This document shows, piece after piece, positions 10,274-19,264 of a stretch of 64,000 bases of DNA (its first letter is position 1; each line of letters starts with the position of its first letter). Position numbers and translations under genes: made by a program. The notes beneath the pieces are model-generated. The model searched no databases and was not told the DNA's origin. It saw only the letters and a list, made by a program, of their open reading frames with translations. Source of the DNA: an uncultured Colwellia sp. (GTDB lineage Bacteria; Pseudomonadota; Gammaproteobacteria; Enterobacterales; Alteromonadaceae); the NCBI GenBank assembly GCA_913058395.1, contig CAJXQI010000006.1, forward strand, positions 124,001 through 188,000, read 5' to 3'.

Positions 10274-10339
10274 ATTGCGCCTTTTTATTTGTCACTACTT
10301 TTCTGACTAACTAGGTGCTGATTTATGAAATTCACTACT

Positions 10340-12433
10340 TTATAAAGTATCCTGGTTATCAAGCTCAGGGGTCTCGACTGCTTGTAAGTAATCATAAATA
10401 GCTAACTGTGAACGAACTGCCACATTATTTCCTTTTTGTACGTATTGATTGTCTTGCTTGTCATTAATAATGCGCGCCTTCGTATTGTCAGCCAGTTGTA
10501 GATTGATGATGTCGATAATACGTGCTTTTAATACATCATCATAAATAGGGCAGGCAACCTCTACTCTGTGGTCAACATTACGTTCCATCCAGTCTCCTGA
10601 GGAAATAAACACCAACGGCTGATTTTGATTATGAAAAATCATCACTCTTGGGTGTTCAAGAAATAAATCAACAATGGAAGTGACGGTAATATTTTCACTG
10701 AGCTCTTTCTGGCCAGGAATTAATGAGCACATACCACGAATTAATAACTTAACTTCTACGCCAGCGTTACTGGCACTGTAGAGTTTATTGATCAAGCCAT
10801 TGTCGACTAAATTATTTAATTTTAGCGTAATTTGAGCCTTTTTATTATCCTGAACAAGTTGAACTTCATTATCTATTAGTTGATATAAACGCCGCCGAGA
10901 CGTGAGTGGTGAAACAATTAAATGGTTAAAACGAAAGCGTTTGTAGCTATGAGAAATAAACGAGAACACGTTATCCACTTCCTGACATATTTCTTTATGT
11001 TTGGTAAATAATGAAAAGTCGGTATAAGTTCTGGCATTGCTTTCATGAAAATTTCCTGTGCCGATATGAGCATAGCGAACGATTTTTTCCTGCTCTAAGC
11101 GAGTAATTAAACACAACTTAGAATGAATTTTCAGGGTTTCAATACCAAATTCAACATTGATGCCAGCGTCTTTCATTACTTTTGCCCACTCAATATTCGC
11201 TTGTTCATCAAAACGCGCTCTTAGTTCAACAACTACGGTGACTTTTTTGCCATTTTTTACCGCGTCAATTAAGGCGTTAATAATACGAGAGTGTTTGGCT
11301 ACGCGATAAATGTTAATTTTTATTTGCTTGACTATGGGGTCATATGAGGCTTGGCGAATAAACTCTGTAAAGTGACTAAACTTATAATAAGGATAATAAA
11401 GTAAAATATCTTGTTGGCTGATTGCTGCGAAAATAGAGGCGTTGGCTAAAAATACTTGCGCGTCTAGGGCATCAATTTTTAGGTTTTCTAAGTGTGGTGA
11501 AGCTAAGTTAGGAAATTGAACGAAATCTCTAAAATTTCGATAGCGAATTCCGGGTACTAAGTTATCTAGTTCTTTCGCTTTAAAAGATTTTGATAAGTAA
11601 GTGACCATATATTTCGGCATGTCTTGGTCGTAAACCAAACGCACAATATCAGCCTTTAACCTTTGCTTTAAGCCTTTTGACATTTGATCAAGCAAACTTT
11701 CATCAAGGTCGTCAGTTAAGTTGTATTCAGAGTCACGAATTAACTTAAATGAAAATGCTTCTACGCTTTGATAATCAAATACACCTTCAAATAAAGTTTC
11801 AATAAATAGATGCACGACATCATCGAGTAGTGCAACATCTTGCATGCTGTTTTGTGTTTCATTAGGGAGCTGAATAAAGCGCTCAGTATCTATGTGCGGT
11901 ATTTCTACAAGTGCATACTGTTTGGTGTTTTCTTGTAACAATGCGACTAAAAAATAAATACCATCATCATTGATACAACTGGCTAATTGTGTTTTTGAGT
12001 GAATGATAATAGGAGTGATGTGGCGCAATATACGGTTATTGAAATGCTGCGCTAACCACGATAATTGCTGTTTCGTTATTAAAGATTCAAATGGAATTTC
12101 AGCATTTGGTTTTAATATGATATTGATGTTTTGTTGTTGAAGTTGTTTGAAGCACTGAGTTGAAATATCTTCAAATTTTTGGGTTAAAGAGCTAACTTTA
12201 GTGGTTATTTTTTTATGTAATGCTCGCCAATGATCTTGTGCGTCTTCTTGGGCACCTTCAAGTAATGCTTGGCGGCGAATATTTGCTACACGTACGCGGA
12301 AAAATTCATCGAGATTGGCAGAATAAATACCGAGAAAGCGGATACGTTCAATTATAGGTACCGTTTTATCTGCCGCTTCTTGTAACACGCGTTCATTGAA
12401 CGATAACCAACTTAATTCTTTATCGTAAAACAT
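10340..12433 (-). CDS. ppk1: Polyphosphate kinase 1
   Basis: Peripheral inner-membrane enzyme of 697 residues (E. coli Ppk has 688) that makes polyphosphate from ATP reversibly. It starts with the usual ELSWLSFNERVLQEA segment of the N domain. A PLD-like catalytic half includes KIHSKLCLITR with the autophosphorylated His, followed by YAHIGTGNFHE and DFSLFT. A second half has LVRGMCSLIPG-like text and SSGDWMERNVDHRVEV with the second conserved His region. The end (VRSQLAIYDYLQ) is also typical. Together with ppx it sets polyphosphate levels, which fits the surrounding phosphate genes. Confidence 0.96.
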   Translation of the reverse strand: MFYDKELSWLSFNERVLQEAADKTVPIIERIRFLGIYSANLDEFFRVRVANIRRQALLEGAQEDAQDHWRALHKKITTKVSSLTQKFEDISTQCFKQLQQQNINIILKPNAEIPFESLITKQQLSWLAQHFNNRILRHITPIIIHSKTQLASCINDDGIYFLVALLQENTKQYALVEIPHIDTERFIQLPNETQNSMQDVALLDDVVHLFIETLFEGVFDYQSVEAFSFKLIRDSEYNLTDDLDESLLDQMSKGLKQRLKADIVRLVYDQDMPKYMVTYLSKSFKAKELDNLVPGIRYRNFRDFVQFPNLASPHLENLKIDALDAQVFLANASIFAAISQQDILLYYPYYKFSHFTEFIRQASYDPIVKQIKINIYRVAKHSRIINALIDAVKNGKKVTVVVELRARFDEQANIEWAKVMKDAGINVEFGIETLKIHSKLCLITRLEQEKIVRYAHIGTGNFHESNARTYTDFSLFTKHKEICQEVDNVFSFISHSYKRFRFNHLIVSPLTSRRRLYQLIDNEVQLVQDNKKAQITLKLNNLVDNGLINKLYSASNAGVEVKLLIRGMCSLIPGQKELSENITVTSIVDLFLEHPRVMIFHNQNQPLVFISSGDWMERNVDHRVEVACPIYDDVLKARIIDIINLQLADNTKARIINDKQDNQYVQKGNNVAVRSQLAIYDYLQAVETPELDNQDTL

Positions 12434-12480
12434 AGCAATACCGCTTATCTAATTATGATTAAATAAAACAATAATATAAC

Positions 12481-12518
12481 GCAGAAGTTACGGCTTTAAG
12501 GCAAACCGCAACTTCTGC
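12481..12518 (-). terminator. Hairpin after the GcvR-like gene
   Basis: GCAGAAGTT (12481-12489) pairs with AACTTCTGC (12510-12518), with a further CGG/CCG pair inside. On the minus strand it is followed by a loosely T-rich stretch rather than a clean T run, so termination may be partial. It separates the gcvR-like gene from ppk1. Confidence 0.5.
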
Positions 12519-12524
12519 TAAAGC

Positions 12525-13022
12525 TTAGCGAGAAATATCAACCATTAAGTCATCGGCTAAGTTTTCTAAAGCACTGATCATATTGTCAATATCTGATTCA
12601 TTAGCCGCAATGGTAACTTTTGCTTTAAATAATTCATGACCGGCATGAGGAGCTATTTCTTGGGTGCTGACTAATTTAATTAAATTACCGCCATTACTGT
12701 GAATGGTAGAAGATATTTCTTGCACAATACCTGCTCTGTCGTTGGCAGTTAATTCCAGTATTAATTGCGAGTCTGATGCTGAAATTTCTGCTGTTGCATG
12801 CTCAATCTGCATTTTAAAATTTTCTAAGGCAGCAAGTTCGTTTGATAGCGCACTAGTAGAATTATCAGGGCAAGCGATTTCAACAACGCCAGCAAAAATA
12901 CCTGACATTTGGTGTAAGCTCGATTTTTGCCAGTTGCCTTGATGTTTATTAATAACATTAGATAGGGTGTCAACAATGCCTGGGCGGTCAGCGGTAATAA
13001 ATGAAATGATAAGATGATTCAT
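12525..13022 (-). CDS. ACT-domain protein, glycine cleavage repressor (GcvR) family
   Basis: Cytoplasmic protein of 165 residues built of two ACT domains: about 3-75, opening with LIISFITADRPGIVDTLSNVI, and about 88-160, opening with LELTANDRAGIVQEISSTI. E. coli GcvR (190 aa) has the same layout and restrains GcvA at the gcvTHP promoter in response to glycine. The family match is clear from architecture and opening motifs, but neither gcvA nor gcvTHP is in the window, so the regulatory target is inferred from the family only. Confidence 0.75.
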   Translation of the reverse strand: MNHLIISFITADRPGIVDTLSNVINKHQGNWQKSSLHQMSGIFAGVVEIACPDNSTSALSNELAALENFKMQIEHATAEISASDSQLILELTANDRAGIVQEISSTIHSNGGNLIKLVSTQEIAPHAGHELFKAKVTIAANESDIDNMISALENLADDLMVDISR

Positions 13023-13066
13023 AGTATGTCCTTTGAAAATAATTATGAGAGGTTATTTAAGCTCGA

Positions 13067-13432
13067 TTATTGTTCTGCACGGGTTAATTGTGACAACTCT
13101 TTGTGTAACTGTTCATCATCACCTAAATTAAGTTCAATTAGCCGGCGTAATAAACTGACACTGTCGATATCAATCCCGTTACATTGTACGCCAATTTCAC
13201 TGCCTTCTTGATGAACTACAGCAACGCTCATGGTGATACTAGTATCAGTATTATCTAACTTAAAGGAAAGTAAGCCGAGTTGGCGGGTAAGGGTTAAGTT
13301 TTTACTGTCGAGATAAAGCAAAGCGCCATTTAATGAAATGTCGTGAATTTTGGCCACAAATTCATGTTCATCCATGGTCAGAATTGCCTGCATGGAAAAG
13401 AGAACTCGGGTAAATTGACGTCGATTTTGCAT
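13067..13432 (-). CDS. PilZ domain protein
   Basis: Small protein of 121 residues that is essentially one PilZ domain. The c-di-GMP-binding signature is present: RRQFTR near residue 4 followed by DISLNG at about 31-36. PilZ proteins are c-di-GMP effectors that act on motility, polysaccharide export or adhesion. It lies between the GcvR-like gene and ettA on the same strand, about 45 bp upstream of the GcvR-like gene, so the two may be co-transcribed. The effector target cannot be predicted. Confidence 0.85.
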   Translation of the reverse strand: MQNRRQFTRVLFSMQAILTMDEHEFVAKIHDISLNGALLYLDSKNLTLTRQLGLLSFKLDNTDTSITMSVAVVHQEGSEIGVQCNGIDIDSVSLLRRLIELNLGDDEQLHKELSQLTRAEQ

Positions 13433-13478
13433 GAATTTTAAGCTTAGCTAAGTGATATATTCAGCATAGCTTGCTTTT

Positions 13479-13517
13479 AAAAAAAAGGCACCTTAATTAA
13501 TTCATTAAGGTGCCTTT
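13479..13517 (-). terminator. Terminator of ettA
   Basis: A perfect 14-bp stem (13484-13497 with 13504-13517, AAAGGCACCTTAAT) is followed on the minus strand by a T run (A tract at 13479-13486 on the plus strand). It lies 34 bp after the ettA stop codon. Confidence 0.9.
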
Positions 13518-13550
13518 ATCTTGTTAATTACTAATTAGTTACCTAATAAA

Positions 13551-15224
13551 TTAGCCAATTTTTTTGTATTTAATTCTATGTGGTTCTAGCGCTGCAGGGC
13601 CAAGCGTTTTTCTTAACCATTCATCATAATCAGTAAAGTTACCTTCGAAGAAGTTAACTTGGCCTTCATCGCGGTAATCAATAATGTGTGTGGCAATGCG
13701 ATCTAAGAACCAACGGTCATGTGAAATAACCATGGCACAACCTGGAAATTCTAATATCGCTTCTTCGAGTGCACGCAGGGTTTCAATATCTAAGTCGTTG
13801 GTTGGCTCATCGAGTAAAAGTACATTGCCGCCAGTTTTTACTAGTTTAGCTAAATGTACACGGTTACGTTCACCACCGGATAATTGACCAATGATTTTCT
13901 GTTGATCAGTGCCTTTGAAATTAAAACGGCTAACGTAAGCACGAGCTGGAATTTCATAAGTACCAATTTGAATGATTTCACTGCCTTCAGATATTTCTTG
14001 ATAAACAGTTTTACTATCATCCATATCGTCACGAAACTGATCAACACTGGCAAGTTGTACTGTATCACCAACGCTAACGGAGCCTGAATCTGGTGATTCA
14101 GCGCCTGAAAGCATTTTAAATAACGTTGATTTACCTGCGCCGTTAGCACCAATTATCCCAACGATGGCGCCTTTTGGAATACTAAAGCTTAAGTCATCAA
14201 TTAATACTCTGTCGCCATAAGATTTGGTTAAGTTGTCAACATCAATGACTTTGTCACCGAGACGTGGCCCAGGTGGAATATATAATTCGTTAGTTTCATT
14301 ACGTTTTTGATTTTCATTACTTGATAATTCTTCAAAACGCGCCATACGCGCTTTACTTTTTGCTTGGCGACCTTTTGGATTTGAGCGCACCCAGTCAAGC
14401 TCATGCTTAATGGTTTTTGCCAAGGCATTTTCGGTGCGTTTCTCTTGCTCAAGTCTGGCATCTTTTTGTTCAAGCCAATTGGTGTAGTTACCTTCATAAG
14501 GGATACCGTGGCCGCGGTCGAGCTCTAATATCCAGCCCGCAACGTTATCAAGGAAGTACCTATCATGGGTAATGGCAACAACAGTACCTGAATAATCATG
14601 TAAGAAACGCTCTAACCAAGCGACTGATTCAGCATCTAAATGGTTAGTTGGTTCATCAAGTAGTAGCATGTCAGGTTTTTCAAGTAACAAACGACAAAGC
14701 GCAACACGACGACGCTCACCACCACTTAATACGGCAATTTTTTGGTCCCATTCAGGCAAACGTAAGGCGTCAGCAGCACGTTCTAAAACGTTATCAATGT
14801 TATGACCGTCTTGTGCATTGATAATATCTTCAAGTTCACCTTGTTCTTTTGCTAGCGCATCAAAGTCAGCGCCTTCTTCTGCATATTCGTTATACACTTG
14901 GTCAAGGCGCGCCATGGCGTTTTTAACTTCAGAAACCGCTTCTTCTACCGCTTCGCGCACGGTTTGGTTTTCATCAAGCTGAGGCTCTTGTGGTAAATAA
15001 CCAATTTTAGTGCCAGTTAACGCGTTAGCATCACCTTCAAACTCTTTATCAACACCTGCCATTATGCGCAGTAGCGTTGATTTACCTGAACCGTTTAGGC
15101 CCAAAACACCAATTTTTGCACCAGGGAAAAATGAAAGAGAAATGTCTTTTAAAATAGTACGTTTCGGTGGAACCACTTTACTAACGCGGTTCATCGAGAA
15201 AATAAACTTATCTGGCAATGCCAT
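13551..15224 (-). CDS. ettA: Energy-dependent translational throttle protein EttA
   Basis: ABC-F ATPase of 557 residues (E. coli EttA 555). Two nucleotide-binding domains are visible: GLNGSGKST / LSGGERRRV / LLLDEPTNHLD in the first half and GANGAGKST / LSGGERNRV / LLLDEPTNDLD in the second. The interdomain linker contains KSKARMARFEEL, the basic tRNA-interaction motif. It has no membrane segments, as expected for a protein that binds the ribosomal E site and gates the first elongation step according to the ATP/ADP ratio. It is transcribed alone with its own terminator. Confidence 0.95.
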   Translation of the reverse strand: MALPDKFIFSMNRVSKVVPPKRTILKDISLSFFPGAKIGVLGLNGSGKSTLLRIMAGVDKEFEGDANALTGTKIGYLPQEPQLDENQTVREAVEEAVSEVKNAMARLDQVYNEYAEEGADFDALAKEQGELEDIINAQDGHNIDNVLERAADALRLPEWDQKIAVLSGGERRRVALCRLLLEKPDMLLLDEPTNHLDAESVAWLERFLHDYSGTVVAITHDRYFLDNVAGWILELDRGHGIPYEGNYTNWLEQKDARLEQEKRTENALAKTIKHELDWVRSNPKGRQAKSKARMARFEELSSNENQKRNETNELYIPPGPRLGDKVIDVDNLTKSYGDRVLIDDLSFSIPKGAIVGIIGANGAGKSTLFKMLSGAESPDSGSVSVGDTVQLASVDQFRDDMDDSKTVYQEISEGSEIIQIGTYEIPARAYVSRFNFKGTDQQKIIGQLSGGERNRVHLAKLVKTGGNVLLLDEPTNDLDIETLRALEEAILEFPGCAMVISHDRWFLDRIATHIIDYRDEGQVNFFEGNFTDYDEWLRKTLGPAALEPHRIKYKKIG

Positions 15225-15397
15225 CTAGAAACCCTTTGTTTTAAGGAAAATTATATTGGCGATATTTTAGGTTATTAGTGGTCTATTTAGCAAACAGGTT
15301 TTGTCATAAGTAGGCATTCTAGCTTTATTCATCGCCACTAAGGTTTACTAAAGAAAGGGGGAGAGTATATGAATGTTGATATTGTGTTTATCAGCTT

Positions 15398-16237
15398 TTA
15401 GTTATATAGGTTGATTATTGCTTCAAGAACACCATTCTCTTTTATTTTTGCTAAGCCAAGATTAAACGCGTCACGCTTTTGTTTATAGTTTTTTGCATTT
15501 TTTGAAATAGCGAGATAATAATTTTCATCCTTTAATGTGGCTGCTGAATCAAAAGAATTTAACTTTTCAGGGTGGCTATTTCTTAAAATAAAATGTGCCA
15601 TACGCTTGTCTATTAAAACCATATCAATTCGGCCTAATATAAGTTTATTCATATTTTGTTCGTCGGTGAGCACTTGATCTATTTTTAAACCAGGGTGATC
15701 TATGAAGCTTTTCGGGTAAGCGTAGTTTTGTACAGTTCCTATGGTAAAAGGAGTAAGGTCAATTAATGATTGATAAGCTATTTGTAATGATTTTGATTTG
15801 AAGAACACTAATTCGGAATGAGTATATGGCTCTGAGAAGTCAAACCATTGTGTTCTACTTTCAGAGTACCAAAGGGGAGTGCCGTCTGCGGTCCCTTGTT
15901 TAGCGTATTGAAATGCTCTGCCAAATGGTAATATTTCTATCTTAACTTTATAGTTTACTGCTGAAAATGCGGCTTTAATAACATCAATATTAAGACCTTT
16001 TATCTCTCCATCTTGATAATTATAAGGGGGATATATTGCAGCAACTAGGTTAAATGACTTTTCTTTATTCATGGCTTTAGCCGTTTGAGCGGCCAGCGAA
16101 CTTGGTGCGCAGAATAAAAAGCTTATGATAAATAAAATTTGTTGGATACTTTGAAAAACACATATGTTGAACAATTTGGCTTTATAGCCATTGATTAGTT
16201 GCTCGAAGGTTAAATAAATAAACGATAATTTTATCAT
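15398..16237 (-). CDS. Orphan solute-binding protein, family 3 (amino-acid type)
   Basis: Periplasmic binding protein of 279 residues. The N-terminus is long (about 48 residues to the CAPSSLAAQTA signal-cleavage region), so the true start may be an internal codon. The mature domain has the family 3 pattern: AIYPPYNYQDGEIKGLNIDVIKAAF at about 67-91, then FDFSEPYTHSELVFF, TIGTVQNYAYP and DMVLIDKRMAHFIL. No permease or ATPase gene is nearby, so it is either shared with a distant transporter or acts as a sensor component. The next gene on the same strand is a membrane-free PAS-GGDEF protein 79 bp upstream. Confidence 0.8.
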   Translation of the reverse strand: MIKLSFIYLTFEQLINGYKAKLFNICVFQSIQQILFIISFLFCAPSSLAAQTAKAMNKEKSFNLVAAIYPPYNYQDGEIKGLNIDVIKAAFSAVNYKVKIEILPFGRAFQYAKQGTADGTPLWYSESRTQWFDFSEPYTHSELVFFKSKSLQIAYQSLIDLTPFTIGTVQNYAYPKSFIDHPGLKIDQVLTDEQNMNKLILGRIDMVLIDKRMAHFILRNSHPEKLNSFDSAATLKDENYYLAISKNAKNYKQKRDAFNLGLAKIKENGVLEAIINLYN

Positions 16238-16316
16238 AAGATGCTAGCTGCATTTGCGCTTTAGGAGTTAAACTTTTTTGTTTAGTATTACCGGAAGACA
16301 GTTCATGTTGCTTTAG

Positions 16317-17618
16317 CTATTCGATCATATGAACTTGGTTTCTGCCAATTGATTTTGCCTTATAAAGAGCAATATCTGAACGAGCATAAAGATCTTGGAA
16401 ACTGGTGTCACTCGCTTTGATAATCGAAACACCTAAGCTAATTTTAATAGGAATTTGAATGTTGTTATCAAGTGATATTACGTTATTGTCTAACAAATTC
16501 CTTAACCTTTCGGCAGCTTGTTGGCATTTTTCTTTCGAAGTATCAGAAAGTGTTATTGAAAACTCCTCTCCGCCTATACGCGCAAATATATCCTCTTCTC
16601 GAATGGTCGGTGTAATAAGCTGAGCAATTTTTATCAGTGCTTTATCGCCGGTAGGGTGTCCATATTGATCATTAATAGCCTTAAAATGGTCAACATCAAT
16701 TGAAATAACGGCAAGTGCTTTTTGATGTCTTTTTGCCCGATTAAATTCACGTTTTGCATTCTCGAAAAAGTAACGGCGATTATACAAACCAGTTAATTCA
16801 TCGGTATTTGCCAATTGTTTAAATTTTTCTTTTAATTGATATAATTCAGTTACATCGGTGGAGAAACCAATTAAAGTGTTGCTATTGTCTTTGACATCAC
16901 ACGGAACTTTAATGCTAAGGTAATGATGCATTTTATTATCAGCACCTAATAAAGCTTCATTAATGATATGTTTTTCGTTATTTTCAAAAACGAGCTTATC
17001 AGTTTGCCAAAAATGATCAGCAAACTCTTGTGGAATAACATCAATATCACGTTTACCAATAATATCTTTTGCAGGTAAACCAAAAAGCTCGGCTACTTTA
17101 CTGTTTACATATTTGAAATATCTGTTTGAATCTTTCATATATATGTAAGCATCTACATTATTTAAAATAACATCTAATAAATGCTTTTGATCTCTGTTTT
17201 CAGCTTCGAGAGTCTTTTGTACCGTGATATCTGTTGATATGCCTGTTAACCCAATGACATCTCCTTGGCTATTGAGTAGAGGCTTTTTAATTGTTTTATA
17301 GGTATGAAGCTTTCCTGTGGATTTAATTACATTATTTTCTTCAGATTCAATACAAATTTTATTACGGATAACATTTAAGTCGTTTTGACGTAATTCGTCT
17401 GAAATTTCAAGATCAAAGAAGTGGCTATCGTCTTTACCTATAACATTGCTGACAGTCGTTTTAAATAGCTCTGCGACATCAGAATTAACATAGGTGTATT
17501 TTCCCTCTAAATCCTTACTAAAAACATAGGCACCTATATTATTTAAAAGCTCAGACATAGATTGAGTTTGTAGTAACAAATCAGCAATATTGTGTTTTTT
17601 TTCATCATTCATATGCAT
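16317..17618 (-). CDS. PAS-PAS-GGDEF diguanylate cyclase
   Basis: Protein of 433 residues with no clear membrane segments. Two PAS domains lie at about 18-130 and 140-260; each has the YVNSDVAELF or YVNSKVAELF type of core and the trailing GLTGISTDIT or GFSTDVTELY PAC segment. A GGDEF domain covers about 270-432 with LTGLYNRRYF, a GGEEF active site and, five residues before it, an REED inhibitory site (RxxD). The cyclase is therefore predicted active, making c-di-GMP from two GTP, with product inhibition. The two PAS domains are so alike in wording that an internal duplication is likely. Met-3 is an alternative start. Confidence 0.92.
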   Translation of the reverse strand: MHMNDEKKHNIADLLLQTQSMSELLNNIGAYVFSKDLEGKYTYVNSDVAELFKTTVSNVIGKDDSHFFDLEISDELRQNDLNVIRNKICIESEENNVIKSTGKLHTYKTIKKPLLNSQGDVIGLTGISTDITVQKTLEAENRDQKHLLDVILNNVDAYIYMKDSNRYFKYVNSKVAELFGLPAKDIIGKRDIDVIPQEFADHFWQTDKLVFENNEKHIINEALLGADNKMHHYLSIKVPCDVKDNSNTLIGFSTDVTELYQLKEKFKQLANTDELTGLYNRRYFFENAKREFNRAKRHQKALAVISIDVDHFKAINDQYGHPTGDKALIKIAQLITPTIREEDIFARIGGEEFSITLSDTSKEKCQQAAERLRNLLDNNVISLDNNIQIPIKISLGVSIIKASDTSFQDLYARSDIALYKAKSIGRNQVHMIE

Positions 17619-17862
17619 ACTCAGCCATTGTCAATTTACCCACCCCCTATAAAAGCTTAACGACCGTTAAGTGTGCTTTATAGGTACTTATAACAATCAC
17701 TGTTAGGTAATGTAATATCGCTAAAAGTAGCTTTATTCCACTAGATAATATAAATATCAACTTTTTTTACTGACAATGCAAATAAAAATAAAATAGGATT
17801 TAAGCTCTATAATTTAAAAGCTTTGCAAACAACGTTAAAAGGCATTTTTTTGAATTAAGTTA

Positions 17863-18078
17863 CTATTTTTCGTCTTTGCTTATTGAATAACAACTTTGTA
17901 TCGCGTGAGTCATCGCCTTTACGTATTCAGTTAGCTCGTAACCTTGAATGCGGCTTTGTAGCTCTGTAATTAAGGCACAGCAAGTTTCAGGTTGAAATTC
18001 GATATCATTTAAACTTTTCTGTTGGCTATGTTTCAACTCATTTGCTATTTCTATAGCAGTAACAAGTAATAATTCCAT
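17863..18078 (-). CDS. Small hypothetical protein
   Basis: Unrecognised protein of 71 residues (starting MELLLVTAIEIANEL). The ATG at 18078 is preceded by AAAGGATG at good spacing, so I prefer it to an upstream in-frame start at 18153. The sequence is largely helical and soluble-looking, with two Cys (ETCCAL) and a further Cys near the end. No family was recognised. It stands alone, with about 240 bp of gene-free sequence after it and 550 bp before it. Confidence 0.5.
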   Translation of the reverse strand: MELLLVTAIEIANELKHSQQKSLNDIEFQPETCCALITELQSRIQGYELTEYVKAMTHAIQSCYSISKDEK

Positions 18079-18625
18079 ATAACATCCTTTTAATATAGTT
18101 ATTACATATATTAGTAGGACTATTGTGCCATTGTGAGTGGTAATATCAAGCATAGGTTAATTATGTTTTGCTAAAATTATCATCATTAGCGGAAAAATGA
18201 AGGCAGGAAAATTCTTTCTAACATTAACCTCTTCTCTACTTGCAAAAAAACAGCCAATTAACTTTACCTGACTTGAGGTATGTATTGATGACTAAAAAAA
18301 GTAATTCTGATGGTTAACTAATATGTAGAACAGTGTGGTAGTAATAACGAAAAAGTGAATATTGTTCCCCTAGTTTTTTAATAAATCATTTGGCTCAGCA
18401 AGCTATTGAACAAGCAGAGCAAGAAAGCGTGTCGTAACTCAACAAAACTAGAAAATTGAGTGCTGGAATGACAAATAAGAATAATTTGAGCACTATGTGA
18501 GAAAGTACTCATCATGGGAAAGATTAGAGCTGGGGGCTTTATTTTATAATGTCGTTTGTAATACCCAATAGACTATTTATTATAATGAATGTGTATTGAT
18601 GGAGGTATTTTAAAACTTTACACAC
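18079..18625. other. 550-bp gap without a convincing gene
   Basis: No reading frame with a start codon and Shine-Dalgarno sequence is seen. On the plus strand a start-less 27-codon stretch ends at 18437 (ending AQQAIEQAEQESVS) and a nine-codon frame starts at 18290, which could be traces of a decayed gene. The evidence is too thin to call a pseudogene. Confidence 0.3.
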
Positions 18626-19078
18626 TTACGCTAAATCAGCGGTACTTTCTTCATGAACTTGAGATTTTTTACGATATTGCACGGCAATAATTTTAATTAT
18701 ATCGCGCCACGTGATAATACCTATGGGCTTCTTTTTCTCGTCAACCACAGGGATACAAGATATTTTATGATCGTAAAACATCAATGCAGCGTCAATTAGG
18801 GTAACCTCATCGTTAGCGGTAATTACGTCGCGGCTCATAATAAGGTGCACTTTTTTATTAAGAATAAAACCGTCTTGTGGCGTTTCCTTGCGGGTCCCTA
18901 TCGTTGGGCTAAGGTGCTGCAACAAATCACGGTCGGTAATTACGCCAGTTAACATACCATCATCAGTGATTAATATATGGTGCATATCGTGATGATCGAA
19001 TAGACCTTTAGCATCACCTAAGGTGTCATCCATATCTAAGGTTATTAGATTCCTACGCATTATTTGGCTAATTTCCAT
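18626..19078 (-). CDS. Two-CBS-domain protein
   Basis: Soluble protein of 150 residues from the ATG at 19078, which has AGAAGGAG 5 bases upstream; a GTG at 19084 would overlap that ribosome-binding site. Two CBS motifs fill the protein: about 5-65 (HHILITDDGMLTGVITDRDLL) and about 80-140 (ISCIPVVDEKKKPIGIITWRDII). Stand-alone CBS pairs bind adenine nucleotides and act as energy sensors or partners of other proteins. It is transcribed divergently from pstC, with about 185 bp between them. Confidence 0.85.
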   Translation of the reverse strand: MEISQIMRRNLITLDMDDTLGDAKGLFDHHDMHHILITDDGMLTGVITDRDLLQHLSPTIGTRKETPQDGFILNKKVHLIMSRDVITANDEVTLIDAALMFYDHKISCIPVVDEKKKPIGIITWRDIIKIIAVQYRKKSQVHEESTADLA

Positions 19079-19187
19079 AACCACTCCTTCTACTAAAACT
19101 TCCTAAGTAACTCATAAATCATATTATAGCTTTGATGATAGGGCAATAAATAAGCGCAGAAGCATTAAGGTAGTCGATAAATTTCTA

Positions 19188-19221
19188 CTGTCACAAAAGT
19201 GTAATACAACTGTCTTATAAT
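19188..19221 (+). promoter_or_regulatory. Pho box and -10 element upstream of pstC
   Basis: CTGTCACAAAAGTGTAAT (19188-19205) is followed after 10 bp by a perfect TATAAT at 19216-19221. Half-sites start at 19189, 19200 and 19211 (TGTCA, TGTAA, TGTCT), a regular 11-bp ladder. The pstC GTG is 43 bp downstream. Confidence 0.88.
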
Positions 19222-19264
19222 TGCTGCAGTTATAAGAAATCATCATAGTTGAAGGTATTTTTAA

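Noticed and set aside
18290-18437. Possible decayed gene (short frame ending in AQQAIEQAEQESVS)
   Set aside because: No start codon, no homology recognised and only about 27 codons; could be chance in AT-rich DNA.
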